Shown piece by piece: positions 52,691-63,567 of a stretch of 64,000 nt of DNA (positions within the stretch are counted from its first letter, which is position 1; every line of letters starts with the position of its first letter). Source of the stretch: Undaria pinnatifida (Eukaryota > Sar > Phaeophyceae > Laminariales > Alariaceae). Made by a program: the position numbers and the translations under genes. Location: assembly GCA_012845835.1 (NCBI GenBank), contig JABAKD010000029.1, forward strand, positions 1,742,970-1,806,969. Direction: 5' to 3'. A model generated the notes under the pieces. The model did no database searches and was not told where the DNA came from. It was given only the letters and a program-made list of their open reading frames with translations.

Positions 52691-54620
52691 GGAAAACGGC
52701 TAAGGGGTTTTGTAGTCGCTTGCCGGGTCAGGTGTGTATATCATACTCGTACCAGTCTCGCGTTTTTTTTCCCCTCCCACGGGGTTATTTTTTGTTTTGT
52801 TTTGCCGTTTCCCCCCCCCCCCGCCCCGTTATTTTTCCTTGATTGTTTCGCGCTTTGGCTTTTGCTTCGCTCTCTGCTCTATATGTGCGTTGCGCTTCGC
52901 TGCTCTTCGTTGCGTATGAGCAGGGTTGTATTGAAGGAGTAGCAGCAGTAGTAGTCGTAGTTGTCGCCGTATTTGATCATGCATACGCGTACACTTCCTT
53001 TGTATTATTTGATGACACGCTATGGTATTAATATCGTAATACATCGTAGTATTTCAAGGGTGTGTTTGGGTATATATATACGCTGAAGATACCCGGGTGT
53101 CGCGGGTTTGGTATCGTTACCTGCTAGACAAACCCTTGTGAGTGGTTGATGACACGCTATTAATACCTGGTACTAGTATTTGATTGCACGCGACGTAGTA
53201 TCGCACAATATTTGTTGACACTCCGGCAGTATTTGATGACACGCTGCTATGTAGTAGTATTTGATGGGCACGCTACGGGCAGTAGTACTTGATTAACACG
53301 CTTTGCTGCCGTGTGAGAAGGCGTAACGTGTACCGTGTGCTAACTCTGTGGCACTGCTTTAAAGTGTGGACGAAGTTGTAGTTGCGCTTTGATTGTATTG
53401 GTGGTGTGAATTTGTATTACATCTGTAGTATAACGTTTTCGGTGGTGGTTGCGGTGGTGGTGGCGGTGGCATATTATTTTGATTTGACAAGGAGGCATTC
53501 CCGAAACAACCATCACGGGTGGCCTTTTTTCTGTTTATTATTGTTGTGATTTGCCTGCTGCCTGAACAACGCCTGCTATCTATACGAAAGCAGCTGCAGT
53601 GTAGGAGTCTGGCGGTCTAAAAGTAGTCTTTCACACGAGTATTTCTATGGAGGGTGCTTTTGTAGGGTATACATTGTTCGGGTACCCGGGTACATTCCTG
53701 AGTATCCCCAAGTGGAGTAGGGTATACATTATGCGGGTAACCGGGTATCATTCCTGAGTACCGACTGAGTGTCACCAAAAACTCAGTAAGATGTGGTATC
53801 CGGGTAATCCCCAAGTGTAAATTCCCTACACATGCCAGTTTGGTTATAACTCCCATAGTTTGTGTATTATGGGCAGTTTAGGTGGTGTTGGGGGAGTCGT
53901 TATTGATTTTTATTTGGGTCTCGTGCTTTTTGCGTGGTGTTGGTGGTGTCATTCTTTTTTTGCCTTAGCCCCAACGTTGCCGTGCGAATCGGCCACGGTG
54001 GGCTCGGGGGGAGGCTGGAACGTGAGAGTTGCCGTTAAAGAATATTTTCCCCATTCCGTTTTGTTATCGTTTCCGCATTTTCTCCAGGGACCTGTCTTTT
54101 CGGAACTCAGATGTGGCATCACATAATATAATATTATAGCAGGCATTCCTCCACCCGATTCTTACTAGTGCGCTGGGCTGGGAGGGTGCATGCATGCCTT
54201 CGTTTTCAAACAAAAAAACAACGACAACGACAAAACCACAACGACGACAACGACAACGACAACGACAACAACGCAAGAGTATCGACCATTCAACGCGAGT
54301 AGACGAGGAGGGAAGAAAAATGTTTCCTGCAGTAAAAAAAGTAGATATTTTCGGCGCTCAACGGACACTCGAATCAATCGACCAAAGACATTCGAATCGT
54401 CCTATTATAGAGGACGGGGCGACTTTCTTGTGAAGGAAAAACACCAAACTAGAGAGAGAGCTGGCGAGATATACCGCCGTACTGACCGTCTCAAAAAGAA
54501 AGAGTCCCCGCAGGGAACTTAGCCTAATATTGCTTGGGTGGACAAAAAGGAGTTGGACAGCTGTCACTCTGACGTTAGTGTACGACACACCCAATTTCAA
54601 ACAAGAAACCTAGCCTGAGC
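52691..54620. other. Unassigned region with scattered short repeats
   Basis: TATTTGATGACACGCT-type words recur at 53,005, 53,150, 53,230 and 53,260. GGTACCCGGGTACATTCCTG and GGTAACCGGGTATCATTCCT form a tandem pair (53,680-53,760). (ACGACA)n at 54,220-54,270 is followed by a possible SINE B scrap (CGCGAGTAGACGAGGAGGGA). No gene supported. Confidence 0.35.
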
Positions 54621-54631
54621 CTATCATCACA

Positions 54632-54805
54632 GAGTATGCGACACCAGTTAATAATCTCTTATTTCTGGCCAGACAGGACTTACTTGCTAATAGCATGGTG
54701 TGCGACAGCAGTTAGTAGTATCTTATTTCTGGGCAGGCTGGACTTGTTATTAGTTTTGTATGCGACACCAGTTGAGAATCTCTTTTTTTTTTCTGGCCAG
54801 GTAGC
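54632..54805 (+). repeat. ~67-bp tandem repeat, three units
   Basis: TATGCGACACCAGTTAATAA, TGTGCGACAGCAGTTAGTAG and TATGCGACACCAGTTGAGAA each precede TCT-ATTTCTGG-CAG-C-GG. Confidence 0.8.
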
Positions 54806-54944
54806 TGGAATTCTTATGTAAGGCAGGGTGTGCCCTACACTATTTGCGGTACAAAAGAGGACACGTGCTTATTTTCGACGTAAACGTGCTTATTTTCGAC
54901 GTAAACTCGAGCGTGAAATGGTTAATTGCCAAATTCTTAATCCA

Positions 54945-55165
54945 CCTTTACAACTGGAACCCCGTATTTACGGGGAAATTACTTGGAACTAGTATAGGAA
55001 TGGGTCAAGTGCTGTGGCGTACTATTAATACTACTGTAACTCGGTTGTTATCAGAGAGCCGGTATACTGAAACATATACCATAGCAGCTGGCTACCATAA
55101 ACGTGTACGACTACTACTGCAATTACGCCCAACTCTAATCCCAAGTAATTTTTTCCCATCCATCA
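54945..55165. repeat. Family H foldback
   Basis: GGAAATTACTTGGAACTAGT opposed by ACTCTAATCCCAAGTAATTT with ~130 bp between. The clearest inverted pair of the family. Confidence 0.65.
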
Positions 55166-55219
55166 ACTAACGTGGGTGGATTTCTAGTAGATGGAGGGTT
55201 AATTAATGCCACCGCCGTA

Positions 55220-55503
55220 CGTAGCCATTTTTTTTTGTTCTACGGCCTCGAAAGGCCTGTAATTATCCGAATTGAAATCATTTGGATGGGTTTTGTATGA
55301 TGAGGTTGGCGTTTTATATTCAGGATGGCCAGGAAATAGATCGGAGGCACGTGCCTCCGACCTCAGAAGCCATCCGGGGCTCTGGTGGAATCGAATAAAG
55401 CTACGTTTCTGCGAAGGCTAAGAAGGTGAGTACTCACCGAGGATCCGCTCAATTGGCAGACCTGCAGGGGACGCTCTGTGTCCCCGCCCAATACTCCTAC
55501 AAT
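55220..55503 (+). mobile_element. Family E LTR with downstream primer-binding-like site
   Basis: Shares with the LTRs at 10,772/11,898 the order TGATGAGGTTGGCGTTTTAT, ATTCAGGATGGCCAGGAAAT, AGGCACGTGCCTCCG, CATCCGGGGCTCT, GTGAGTACTCACCGAGGA and CTGCAGGGGACGCTCTGTGT. At ~55,504 it is followed by ATGGCGTCGTCGGCATC, the family's PBS-like word. No interior or second LTR. Confidence 0.6.
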
Positions 55504-55833
55504 ATGGCGTCGTCGGCATCACAGTAGTAGGTGACCTCTTGTAACCCCTGTAGAGCCCCAACCCCCCTCCCTATGCTATTTCCAAGTAATTTGTCCCGCA
55601 AAACGGGTTTCCAATTGTAGAGGCGTTAAGGGACCGCAGTGCGTGGGGGTGGCATGGCCCCTTGTAACGCGGACGTCCCTTAACCCATTTCCAATTCCTA
55701 AATTTATTCTTGTCTAACTCCAAGTGTTTTGTCCCCATGTTGGGAGTGCGGTGCTAAAAGGGTTAACAAATGCGCCCCTGTTAAGGCCCCTACGTGGAAG
55801 CCTACGATGTAATATTGTAATATTGTGTCGTTA

Positions 55834-56214
55834 TGTTATAAGTCTTAGTTTGGGTAAGCTATTGGTTAACCTTTTGCAAGTGGTCAAACGGACTCATACC
55901 CCGCTAATACCGTGACAAATGGCGTCGTCGACAGACCATGGGTTTTTGGGTCGTGGTTTCGATTCCCACCATCCACAAGAACAAACTTTTTGAGACGTTC
56001 CTCACGTCGAACTTGATAAATACTCTCCCCGGTATCCCCAAGAAGTGAAACCGCTTGGATATTGACAGGTCCGCCCGTATATCCGGCCGAACTGCTATTC
56101 CGCGGTTCAGGGGGAGAGGGTGTTATAAAAGGCTTAGTTTGGGTAAGCTATTGGTTAACTTTTTGCAAGTGGTCAAACGGACTAATACCCCGCTAATACC
56201 CCACTCTTTTAACA
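55834..56214 (+). mobile_element. Tiny LTR element (TRIM/SMART type), complete with target duplication
   Basis: 381 bp. 5' LTR 55,834-55,917 (84 bp, TGTTATAAGTC...GACA). PBS-like TGGCGTCGTCGACAGACC at 55,920. Purine tract GGGGGAGAGGG before the 3' LTR 56,121-56,214 (TGTTATAAAAGG...TAACA). GTTA flanks both sides (55,830-55,833; 56,215-56,218). The best-preserved example of the family. No coding capacity. Confidence 0.92.
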
Positions 56215-56309
56215 GTTATGCATAACCAACCGCGTTTGCCCGCAACAAGAAAAACTGAGATTTTTCCCCTTGATGAGCAAAGTTAAAATATCGTACAGTA
56301 CATAGAAGG

Positions 56310-56310
<1 letters not shown>

Positions 56311-56353
<43 letters not shown>

Positions 56354-56354
56354 C
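56311..56354 (+). repeat. (GTT)n microsatellite
   Basis: About 15 perfect GTT units. Poly-Asn/Thr frames read from the complement are artefacts. Confidence 0.95.
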
Positions 56355-56799
56355 TCACATTGACTCGCATAATCAAGTCCGTGGTCACAGGACAGGCTCC
56401 AGTCACTCTGCTCTGGAGCTGAGGAACACCCCAGGGAAGAAACACAAACACACCAAAGGTGGTACACGCATATATCACAGCTGACACAATCCATGCCTCC
56501 ACCAGAAACATATAAAAAGTGAAATCGGGAGTCAGCCTTAGATGTGCCAGGTCCATACTGGTGCATACGTCTCACTACTCGCGCCTGGAAAAACCGACTA
56601 CAGTATACCGCTTGCCCCCCAAGAAAGACTACCACCGTATATATTGCACGTAGCGCCTATCGCTACGCATACGCACGACAGACGCAAGTCAACTGGAAAA
56701 AAGAAACAACGAAAAGAAAAGAAAATAAAGGATAAAAAGACAAGAAAGCGAAAAACGAAAAAGGAAAGAAAAGAAAAGACAAGACAAGAAGAGGAAGCA

Positions 56800-57379
56800 A
56801 GGAAAGGAAAAAAGAAAACATGTCGTACTAGCAGAGCCTAGGAACTGACTAAAGACAGCATTGGGCTCATAGGGGGTATCAAGTGCATCATCAATGCCAC
56901 TGGGGAGAGAACGCAACATGGCGAAGAAGTCAGGGCGGTCTTACGCTATCTTGTGACGGCCATTGGAAGGCCCACAAATTTCAAGACGATGATAGCCACA
57001 CCCAGACTTCAGTCTCTTGGGCAGAACGCCCCCCCTTCTCCACCCCTCCCCCCTCCCCCTCCCCCCCTCCCCCGTCCCCCCCTCCCCCCTCCCCCCCCTC
57101 CCCCCTCCCCCCCTCCCCCCCTTCCCCCTCCCCCCTTCCCCCCTCCCCCCCCTCCCCCCTCCCTCCTCCCTCCGGCCGCTTAGAGATGCCGACTGTGGAT
57201 GGCGCTGCCGCAGTCTTTGCGCGTCGCTCTGCAGCTTTGCGCCTCTCCGTCTCATGCCATTTCCGCATGACCAACTCGGCTCCCTCCTCTACTCGTCGAA
57301 CCCAAATGCCGGCCTTCTGAGCAGACTTTCGCCGCCCTTCGCATTTCATTCCATAAGACCGACATATTAGGAGGTACAA
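56800..57379 (-). CDS. Possible minus-strand coding fragment(s), unrecognised
   Basis: On the minus strand 57,379-57,180 reads a basic helix-like segment (RRKSAQKAGIWVRRVEEGAE, then VMRKWHETERRKAAERRAKT). After a (CCCCCT)n tract come VLPKRLKSGCGYHRLEICGP in one frame and RPDFFAMLRSLPSGIDDALD in another (~56,920-56,850). The segments have ordinary amino-acid composition, unlike the surrounding repeats, but sit in different frames with no clear splice sites. Could be exons of a neighbouring gene, a decayed gene, or chance. Confidence 0.25.
57030..57177 (+). repeat. (CCCCCTCC)n low-complexity tract
   Basis: About 140 bp of CCCCCTCCCC-type sequence; Pro-rich and Gly/Glu-rich frames are compositional. 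Confidence 0.95.
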
Positions 57380-57819
57380 GGTACCAGGTAGGTGTGGTTC
57401 AAGTCCCCATGAGTATATAAATTAGATGAAAAAAAAACAGCACTGCTGCATGCAGTATATTCTATGTGTCAGGAAGGCAGAAAAGAGAGGCAGCGCCAGG
57501 GAGACATTTAGTCCCTGCTCAGCTGCTCACGCGTAAACTTGCTGGCAAGTGGATCGGTGACTAACATAACCTCGTTGGGCAGCTGCAGAAAGACGGGGGG
57601 GGGGGGGGGGTCTACGCACTGCGGAAAGTACGAAAAATGACGATTATATCGTAGCATCAGCCGATCGAAGCTGCTTGGTTCGGGGATAATATTATATATT
57701 TTTATATGCTGCTGTTGTTCGATCACAACGGACGCGAGCTACAGTACTACAGGCCAATGTAGGAAGATCGCCTCGATTCTTCATCCTATTAATAGAGAGA
57801 TATCACAATTTCTGGGCGT

Positions 57820-58495
57820 TGCGCCGGTTAAAACCCGACCTGCGGGTCGGATCACGTGATTTTCAAATCCTCGCGGGTCCAACCCGGTCGAGCCAGGAGG
57901 TGGTTTGATATCTCACGGGTCGGATTGGACCACCCTGACCCGTCCCGTCCCAACCCGACCCGCGAGAACTGACCCCACCCGTGAATAGCAACCTCGCGGG
58001 CCAAACCCGGTCGAGTCAGTAGGCGCTTTGATATCTCACGGGTCGGGTCAGGATTTTTTCAAATTTCACGGGTCGGGTTGGACCACCCTGACCCGTCCCG
58101 TCCCGACCCGACCCGCGAGAACTGACCCGACCCGTGAATAGCAACCTCGCGGGTCAAATTCGGTCGGTTCAGAAGGTGGTATGATATCTCACGGGTCGGG
58201 TCAGGACTTTTTCAACCTTCACGAGTCGGATCGGATCACCCTGACCCGTCCCGTCCCGACCCGACCCGCGAGAACTGACCCGACCCGTGAATAGCAACCT
58301 CGCGGGTCAAATCCGGTCGGGTCAGGAGGTGCTATGATATCTCACGGGTCGGATTGGATCTCCCCGACCCGTCCCGTCCCGACCCGACCCGCGAGAACTG
58401 ACCCGACCCGTGAATAGCAACCTCGCGGGTCAGATCCGGTCGGGTTAGAAGGTGGTTTGATATCTCACGGGTCGGGTCAGGTAGTTTTCGAACAA
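57820..58495. repeat. GGGTC foldback array, ~130-145-bp units
   Basis: About four units each with TCTCACGGGTCGGGT(C), CACCCTGACCCGTCCCGTCC, GACCCGCGAGAACTGACCC and GTGAATAGCAACCTCGCGGG. Alternating GGGTC and GACCC words make each unit self-complementary. Confidence 0.9.
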
Positions 58496-58609
58496 GAAAA
58501 ATAAGAAACTGCATCCGAAACAAGCAAAAGGAAACCCACTATGCCCAAAGTCAGCCGAACTCCCTTCTATGCCTACTTCCCGCTTAAACTGTATCTACTA
58601 CTAAGGTAC

Positions 58610-58860
58610 GGCCTTGAACGGCCTGCAACTACCTGATTTGATTGGTAATTGACCGTTTTCGTATGATATGTTGGCGTTATCTGTTTGGGGTAGTCAGGAA
58701 ACGAAACCGAGGCATGCGCCTCGGTTCTCAGTTGCTATCCGGGGCTCTGTGGAAATAATAAAGCTGGTTCTCCACTACGGCTAAGAAAGTGAGTACTCAA
58801 CGAGGACCTGATCAATAGGCACACCTGCAGGGGACACTCTGTGTCCCCACCCCAATGACT
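58610..58860 (+). mobile_element. Family E solo LTR
   Basis: TATGTTGGCGTTATCTGTTT, GGTAGTCAGGAAACG, GAGGCATGCGCCTCGG, CTATCCGGGGCTCT, GAGTACTCAACGAGGACCTG and CTGCAGGGGACACTCTGTGT follow the order of the copy at 55,220. It runs directly into the distal half of a TRIM. Confidence 0.65.
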
Positions 58861-58867
58861 TGAGACC

Positions 58868-58995
58868 GACTTGGTACCCCGCCGTTTCAGGGGGGGAGAG
58901 TGTTGTCAGTTCTATAAGGCTTAGTTTGGGTAAGCTATCATCGGTTAACCTTTTGCAAGTGGTCAAACGGAGTATTACCCCACTAATTCCTTGAC
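58868..58995 (+). mobile_element. TRIM fragment (interior end and 3' LTR)
   Basis: TACCCCGCCGTTTCAGGGGG, a purine tract, then an LTR (TGTTGTCAGTTCTATAAGGC ... CCCCACTAATTCCTTGACC). The left part is missing. Confidence 0.7.
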
Positions 58996-60247
58996 CTTAT
59001 TATTAGCATAGCCACGCGGAGCGACGCAGCACGCTGAAGGTAGAGAGAGATGAACCAGCTTTTTTTTTTTTTTTTTCCCGGAACCTCTCCCAGGGGAGCA
59101 CAAGAAAAAAAAAAAAAATCTTGCCCACACTTACCCATTTCCAACACCTTCAAAATGTTCCCAGTCTAAATCCAAGTGTTTTGTCCCCATGTCGGGAGTG
59201 CGGTGCCAAAAAAAAGGGTTACCAAAAAAGGGGGGGTTACTATAACCAAGTAAAAAAATAGGAAACGTAAAAAAAAAAAAATGTCATTTTTTTCTCGATT
59301 CGCACATAGATCTGAAGAACGCTCAGATTTTTTTTTTTTGGCCCTTTCTCTGTAGGAGTGAGTGTGACTCCGTTTTCTCTTTTTTTTGTGTGCTCCCCTC
59401 TGCCTCTCCCAACATTTTTTCGGGGGAGGGGGGGGATAAGTAAAAATGCTACCAATAACGTGATACACGATGAACAAGAAAACATCCCATGGCCCACTAT
59501 ATTTCGAAGAATACAACCAAAAAAACTACCAAAAAAAAAAATATATATATATGGAAATTCCGACGACCTTCTTTGGGTTAATTGGAAAAAAAAAAATGGC
59601 AAAATACGCTTCATTCAGCTGTGAGATCGACCAAAAAGGGTGTACTTTTCATCAAAACTCAGCTTTGCAAGCTGCGTGTTATACTACTGGGTTGTTATGT
59701 TTAACAAGGTTGATTATAAGGAGCCACGTCATTCACCAAAAAAGTGCCAGTCAAAAGTGCTGCTGCTGCCGCTGCCTTTATTTATCAGCGTAGCATGCGG
59801 CAAGCAGCCCACGCTGACGGGACATGGAAGGGCGTGGCCGAAGTGCAATGCGAGGGAACTGCTGTGTAGTAGTAATAGTACCCCTCGGGCGCATCGTGGT
59901 GACGTGGTGACATTTCGTACCGCTGCACGCCCTCTCAGTTAATGAGGGTACCTTACCGCTTTTTCGACAACATGGTTGACATAATCTTTAAAAATGATAT
60001 ATATATTGATATATCCTTCGTAACCCTATCCCTAACCCTCTCGTAGCCCAATGAAACGCAACCAACCAACCATTATATGTACGGGGAAACCCCCTTCGTC
60101 TCGTACACAGTGTGCGTCAACCATGTTGTCGAAAAAAGTGGTAAGCTCTACTGGAGGCAATTAATGGTCGCGTGATAACGTTGCAACCATCGTTTTTCCG
60201 ACCGCCGTGGTCATGGGTGTTATGGTCTAAAGGAAGCAGTGCGCTAC
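58996..60247. other. Unassigned sequence with family G, L and H scraps
   Basis: Poly-T/poly-A runs at 59,060-59,120, 59,255-59,285 and 59,320. Family H word near 59,165. Family G at 59,610-59,690. Reversed satellite L at 59,940-60,165 (TACCGCTTTTTCGACAACAT, CCAATGAAACGCAACCAACC). No gene supported. Confidence 0.4.
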
Positions 60248-60251
60248 TATT

Positions 60252-60303
<52 letters not shown>

Positions 60304-60304
60304 G

Positions 60305-60344
<40 letters not shown>

Positions 60345-60358
60345 CACTACTTCTACTT

Positions 60359-60405
<47 letters not shown>

Positions 60406-60406
60406 G

Positions 60407-60455
<49 letters not shown>

Positions 60456-60466
60456 TACTACTACTT

Positions 60467-60540
<74 letters not shown>

Positions 60541-60562
60541 GCTACTACTACTTACTACGACT
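60248..60562 (+). repeat. (TAC)n microsatellite, ~310 bp
   Basis: Around 100 TAC/ACT units with rare CTG, CTT and CCA interruptions, the longest pure tract in the window. All poly-Leu/Thr/Tyr/Val frames here are artefacts. Confidence 0.97.
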
Positions 60563-60789
60563 ACTGCTGCTGTACAGCACTCAATTAAGAATTACGCAGG
60601 CAGTTTAAGAATTTCAAGCTCGATGCTCAGATGGAAAATAAGAACATGGCCTCTTTTGTACCGAAAATACTGGAAGACACACCTTGCCTTACTCGAGAAT
60701 TCCAGGCTGGCCAGAAATATGAGGCGTCGCATACTACTGCTGTAGTAATAACGACTTCCTCCCTAGACCTACTACGATATACTGGTACC

Positions 60790-61640
60790 CGGCCCCCACG
60801 CCCTTAAATCTCCGCCCTCCCCTCACCCGCTATACGACTTACAGGATACACTTGATAAACTGATGCATTTCCTTCCACAGCTGTCACTTTTTGTCCCCCT
60901 CAAAAACGGGTTTTATATACAGTATATATACTTCGTATATATTTTATCCTCCGGCAGAAAAGGGAAAAAATAAAGCTTAAGCTCACCACACTTCCACGTA
61001 TTTTCATAGACAAACTGCACGTCGTGTGTCGATTTAACCTTAGTTGCTTTCGCAATCCAGCTGGTTTTCTGGCGCACCCTTCGGATCTTCTATAGTTTCC
61101 GCGCACAGACTAATTAACAACATCACCCTGCTGACCCTGGTACAAGCTACATTGTAATTCCAAGGGGAGTCGCCGACCTATATATATCCGGTCGCCCCTG
61201 TGGCGTATCAGGTTAACCTCGAGCCTGGTATAGGTCAGTTTCGTGAGTTCGAGCCCCGCCGAGTGCATACTCGTACAACTTCGTTGGGACTTTTTCTTGT
61301 GCACAAATTGACTTGCGGAAAGCGCGAGAGCGGGAGTTAGCAACACTCTATGAAAAATCGACGAGCAGGGGGATTGCTGAACCCTATGCGCGATAAAAAT
61401 TGAAGGCAAGAACCGGGGGGGAGAAGGGAGGATTCCTGTGACCACGGCTTGTCCAGAAGCTGGAAAGTAGAAGTGTGCGAAAAAAAAAAATATATATATA
61501 TATCCTTAGTGAGGACACACACCCGGTAATACGCGCGATCGGAGTATCACACACAGCTTGCAAAGAAAGATGAGTTTCGACGAAATCTCTTCGGTCTCAC
61601 AGCTGGAGCTTGGCTGGAGTGTATTTTTATTTTTATGATA
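60790..61640 (+). repeat. Family G element split by a SINE A
   Basis: Left part 60,790-61,188 (CTCCGCCCTCCCCTCACCCG, TGATAAACTGATGCATTTCC, CATCACCCTGCTGACCCTGG, GGGGAGTCGCCGACCTATAT) and right part 61,491-61,640 (CCTTAGTGAGGACACACACC, GATCGGAGTATCACACACAG, CACAGCTGGAG) are continuous in other copies. Confidence 0.75.
61189..61490 (+). repeat. SINE family A, full-length, nested in family G
   Basis: Starts CCGGTCGCCCCTGTGGCGTA, with B box GAGTTCGAGCCCCGCC, and ends in an A tail. The family G target reads GACCTATATCC in other copies; here TATATAT-type sequence flanks both ends, consistent with a target duplication made by retroposition. Confidence 0.92.
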
Positions 61641-61825
61641 TACTGGTACCAGGTAGTTCAGAGTTTTTTATTGTTCAAGTCTACCTGGTATAGCGTGTAC
61701 GCGTCGTAGTCCATTTACGGCGAGACTCGTGTGATGAGCAAGTAAGGCAAGTTGCATGCGCTACCAGCAACAAAAGCGGCAACGGCAAAAACAAAACAAA
61801 CAATTAAATGTTGTCGGCAGCACAA

Positions 61826-61845
61826 CAGTAAGCAGCAGCAGCAGC

Positions 61846-61897
<52 letters not shown>
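61826..61897 (+). repeat. (CAG)n microsatellite
   Basis: About 22 CAG units with CGG interruption near the left end. Poly-Gln/Ser/Ala or Cys/Leu frames are not supported as coding. Confidence 0.95.
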
Positions 61898-61899
<2 letters not shown>

Positions 61900-62518
61900 G
61901 CGGCGAGTTGGGGCACTGAGCGAGTCTTGTAACGGGAAAACAAAACAAACAAGCACGCGCGCATTTGGTTTTGGTCGCTGTACATAGCTGTAATATAGAT
62001 TTGTTACTGTAATATTATTGTATAATTTTATTAGACTTCAGTATTATTATAGTATTAAAAGTCCCACACGGGTTAACAGCTAACAGTGTTACTATATTGT
62101 GTTATTATAGTGTTATTATGTTATTATAGTATTAAGTTTCTCCCCTTCGGAATGTGGTCGTCAAAAGCCCCGGGGGGTGTCTGTCTTAAGCTAAAAAAAC
62201 GGGGACAAAACTCTAGAAAAAACTAAAGAAAAAACAATTACAGTAATAGCCGCGCGGCACAAGTTTCCCGGCAAGCAACATCGACCAGAGCCCGACACGA
62301 ACGAGTTTAAAGCTCGGTCCACACGCACACGAGTGTAACTGCCGTACAGCATGCCAGAGAAAACGCACACACAACAACCCTTCGGCTGAAGTCCGAAGAA
62401 GAAGCCGCTTTTTTTTTCTTCTCGACCACGGGAAAATAACATCTATCAGCCATAAATACCGAGCAAAAGACGCTTTTGGCACAGCAGGCGGCAACAAAAC
62501 AGTTTGGGAGAGAGGTGT
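61898..62518. other. Unassigned sequence
   Basis: TATTATAGTGTTATTATAG-like AT-rich stretch at 61,995-62,130. Overlapping minus-strand frames at 62,191-62,497 have no motifs. Nothing else seen. Confidence 0.35.
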
Positions 62519-62645
62519 TAAGGTATCAATGGGGGAGAAAAACCCATGGTCCTGCCGACGACGCCATTTTTTGAGGTATTATTAGTTCGTTTGACCACTG
62601 AAAGGTTAACCAATAGCTTACCCAAACTAAGCCTTATTATAACAG
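62519..62645 (-). mobile_element. TRIM fragment, antisense (5' LTR and PBS region)
   Basis: GACGACGCCATTTTTTGAGG is the reversed PBS region; CCAATAGCTTACCCAAACTA and AGCCTTATTATAACA are the reversed 5' LTR. The rest is missing. Confidence 0.75.
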
Positions 62646-62809
62646 GGGTGCATCGTGACCCAGTCATTTTTTTTTTTTTTCCCGCTGGGTTCTGGGGTTG
62701 AGGGTCTCCGCTGTGATTCACCCACGAACTGCTTTTTTGAGAAGAAGAAAAAAAAAAAGGCGCGTTCTTCGATAATAGAGGTACCGTACCAAGCAGATTT
62801 CATGTGAAA

Positions 62810-63125
62810 AAAAATTGTGTAGAAATGCCGCGGCTCCTTAACCCCTTTAGAGCCCCCAAATCCCTCCCTATACTAAATTCAAGTAAAATTTAATTAACCC
62901 ACAATCGTCGGAAATTTCACCTTTTTTTTTTTGGCCTGCCTGCTGGTTCTCTCGTCGTGTACCCAAGGGCATGGGGGCGTCTTTGTCCGGTGTACTCGTA
63001 CGTAGCAGTTAGTTGTACTTTTCTCCCAATCAACAGTTTCTGGGAGGAGAGGTCTTGAGCTCCACAACTAACTGAGGAACTTGCACAAAAAAAGTGGTGC
63101 ACCCTCTCTCTCTATCGTAGCGCCC
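62810..63125. repeat. Family H and repeat I blocks
   Basis: CCCTATACTAAATTCAAGTA (family H), then ACCCACAATCGTCGGAAATT and GTGCACCCTCTCTCTCTATC (repeat I). Confidence 0.45.
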
Positions 63126-63159
63126 GGCAGGGGGCAACCCGACCAACAAGATCCCATGG

Positions 63160-63567
63160 TGCGCTACAACAAGGCTTACCTAGTATTTTGGGTAAGCTAT
63201 TGTTGTAGGTTAGCCTTTTTTTGCAAGTAGCGGTGAAACGGACTAATATCCCAGCTGCTAATAATACCTGAACAAATGGCGTCGTCGGCAGGACATTTTT
63301 TTTTTTTTTTGCGAGATCGTGGGTTCAAAATCCCGCTATCCACGACAATAAACTTTTTCAGACTTTTCCCGATTCGATGTCGAACTTGAAAAAAACTGCT
63401 TGGATATTGGCACGTCCGCCCGCATGTATGTCCGGCCGACCTGCTATCCCGCCGTTTCAGGGGGGGAGCGTGTTGTAAGGCTTAGTTTGGATAAGCTATT
63501 ATTGGTTAAACTTTTGCAAGTGGTCAAACGGACTATTACCACCCCACTAAATTTTAATACCCACACA
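63160..63567 (+). mobile_element. Tiny LTR element (TRIM/SMART type), diverged
   Basis: 5' LTR about 63,160-63,274 with small insertions; PBS-like TGGCGTCGTCGGCAGGAC at 63,277; interior GTGGGTTCAAAATCCCGC; CCGTTTCAGGGGGGGAGCG purine tract; 3' LTR 63,471-63,567 (TGTTGTAAGGC...CACA). Target duplication not clear. Confidence 0.8.

Noticed and set aside
60239-60745. Poly-Leu/Thr/Tyr open frames of up to 168 codons
   Set aside because: They are translations of the (TAC)n microsatellite.
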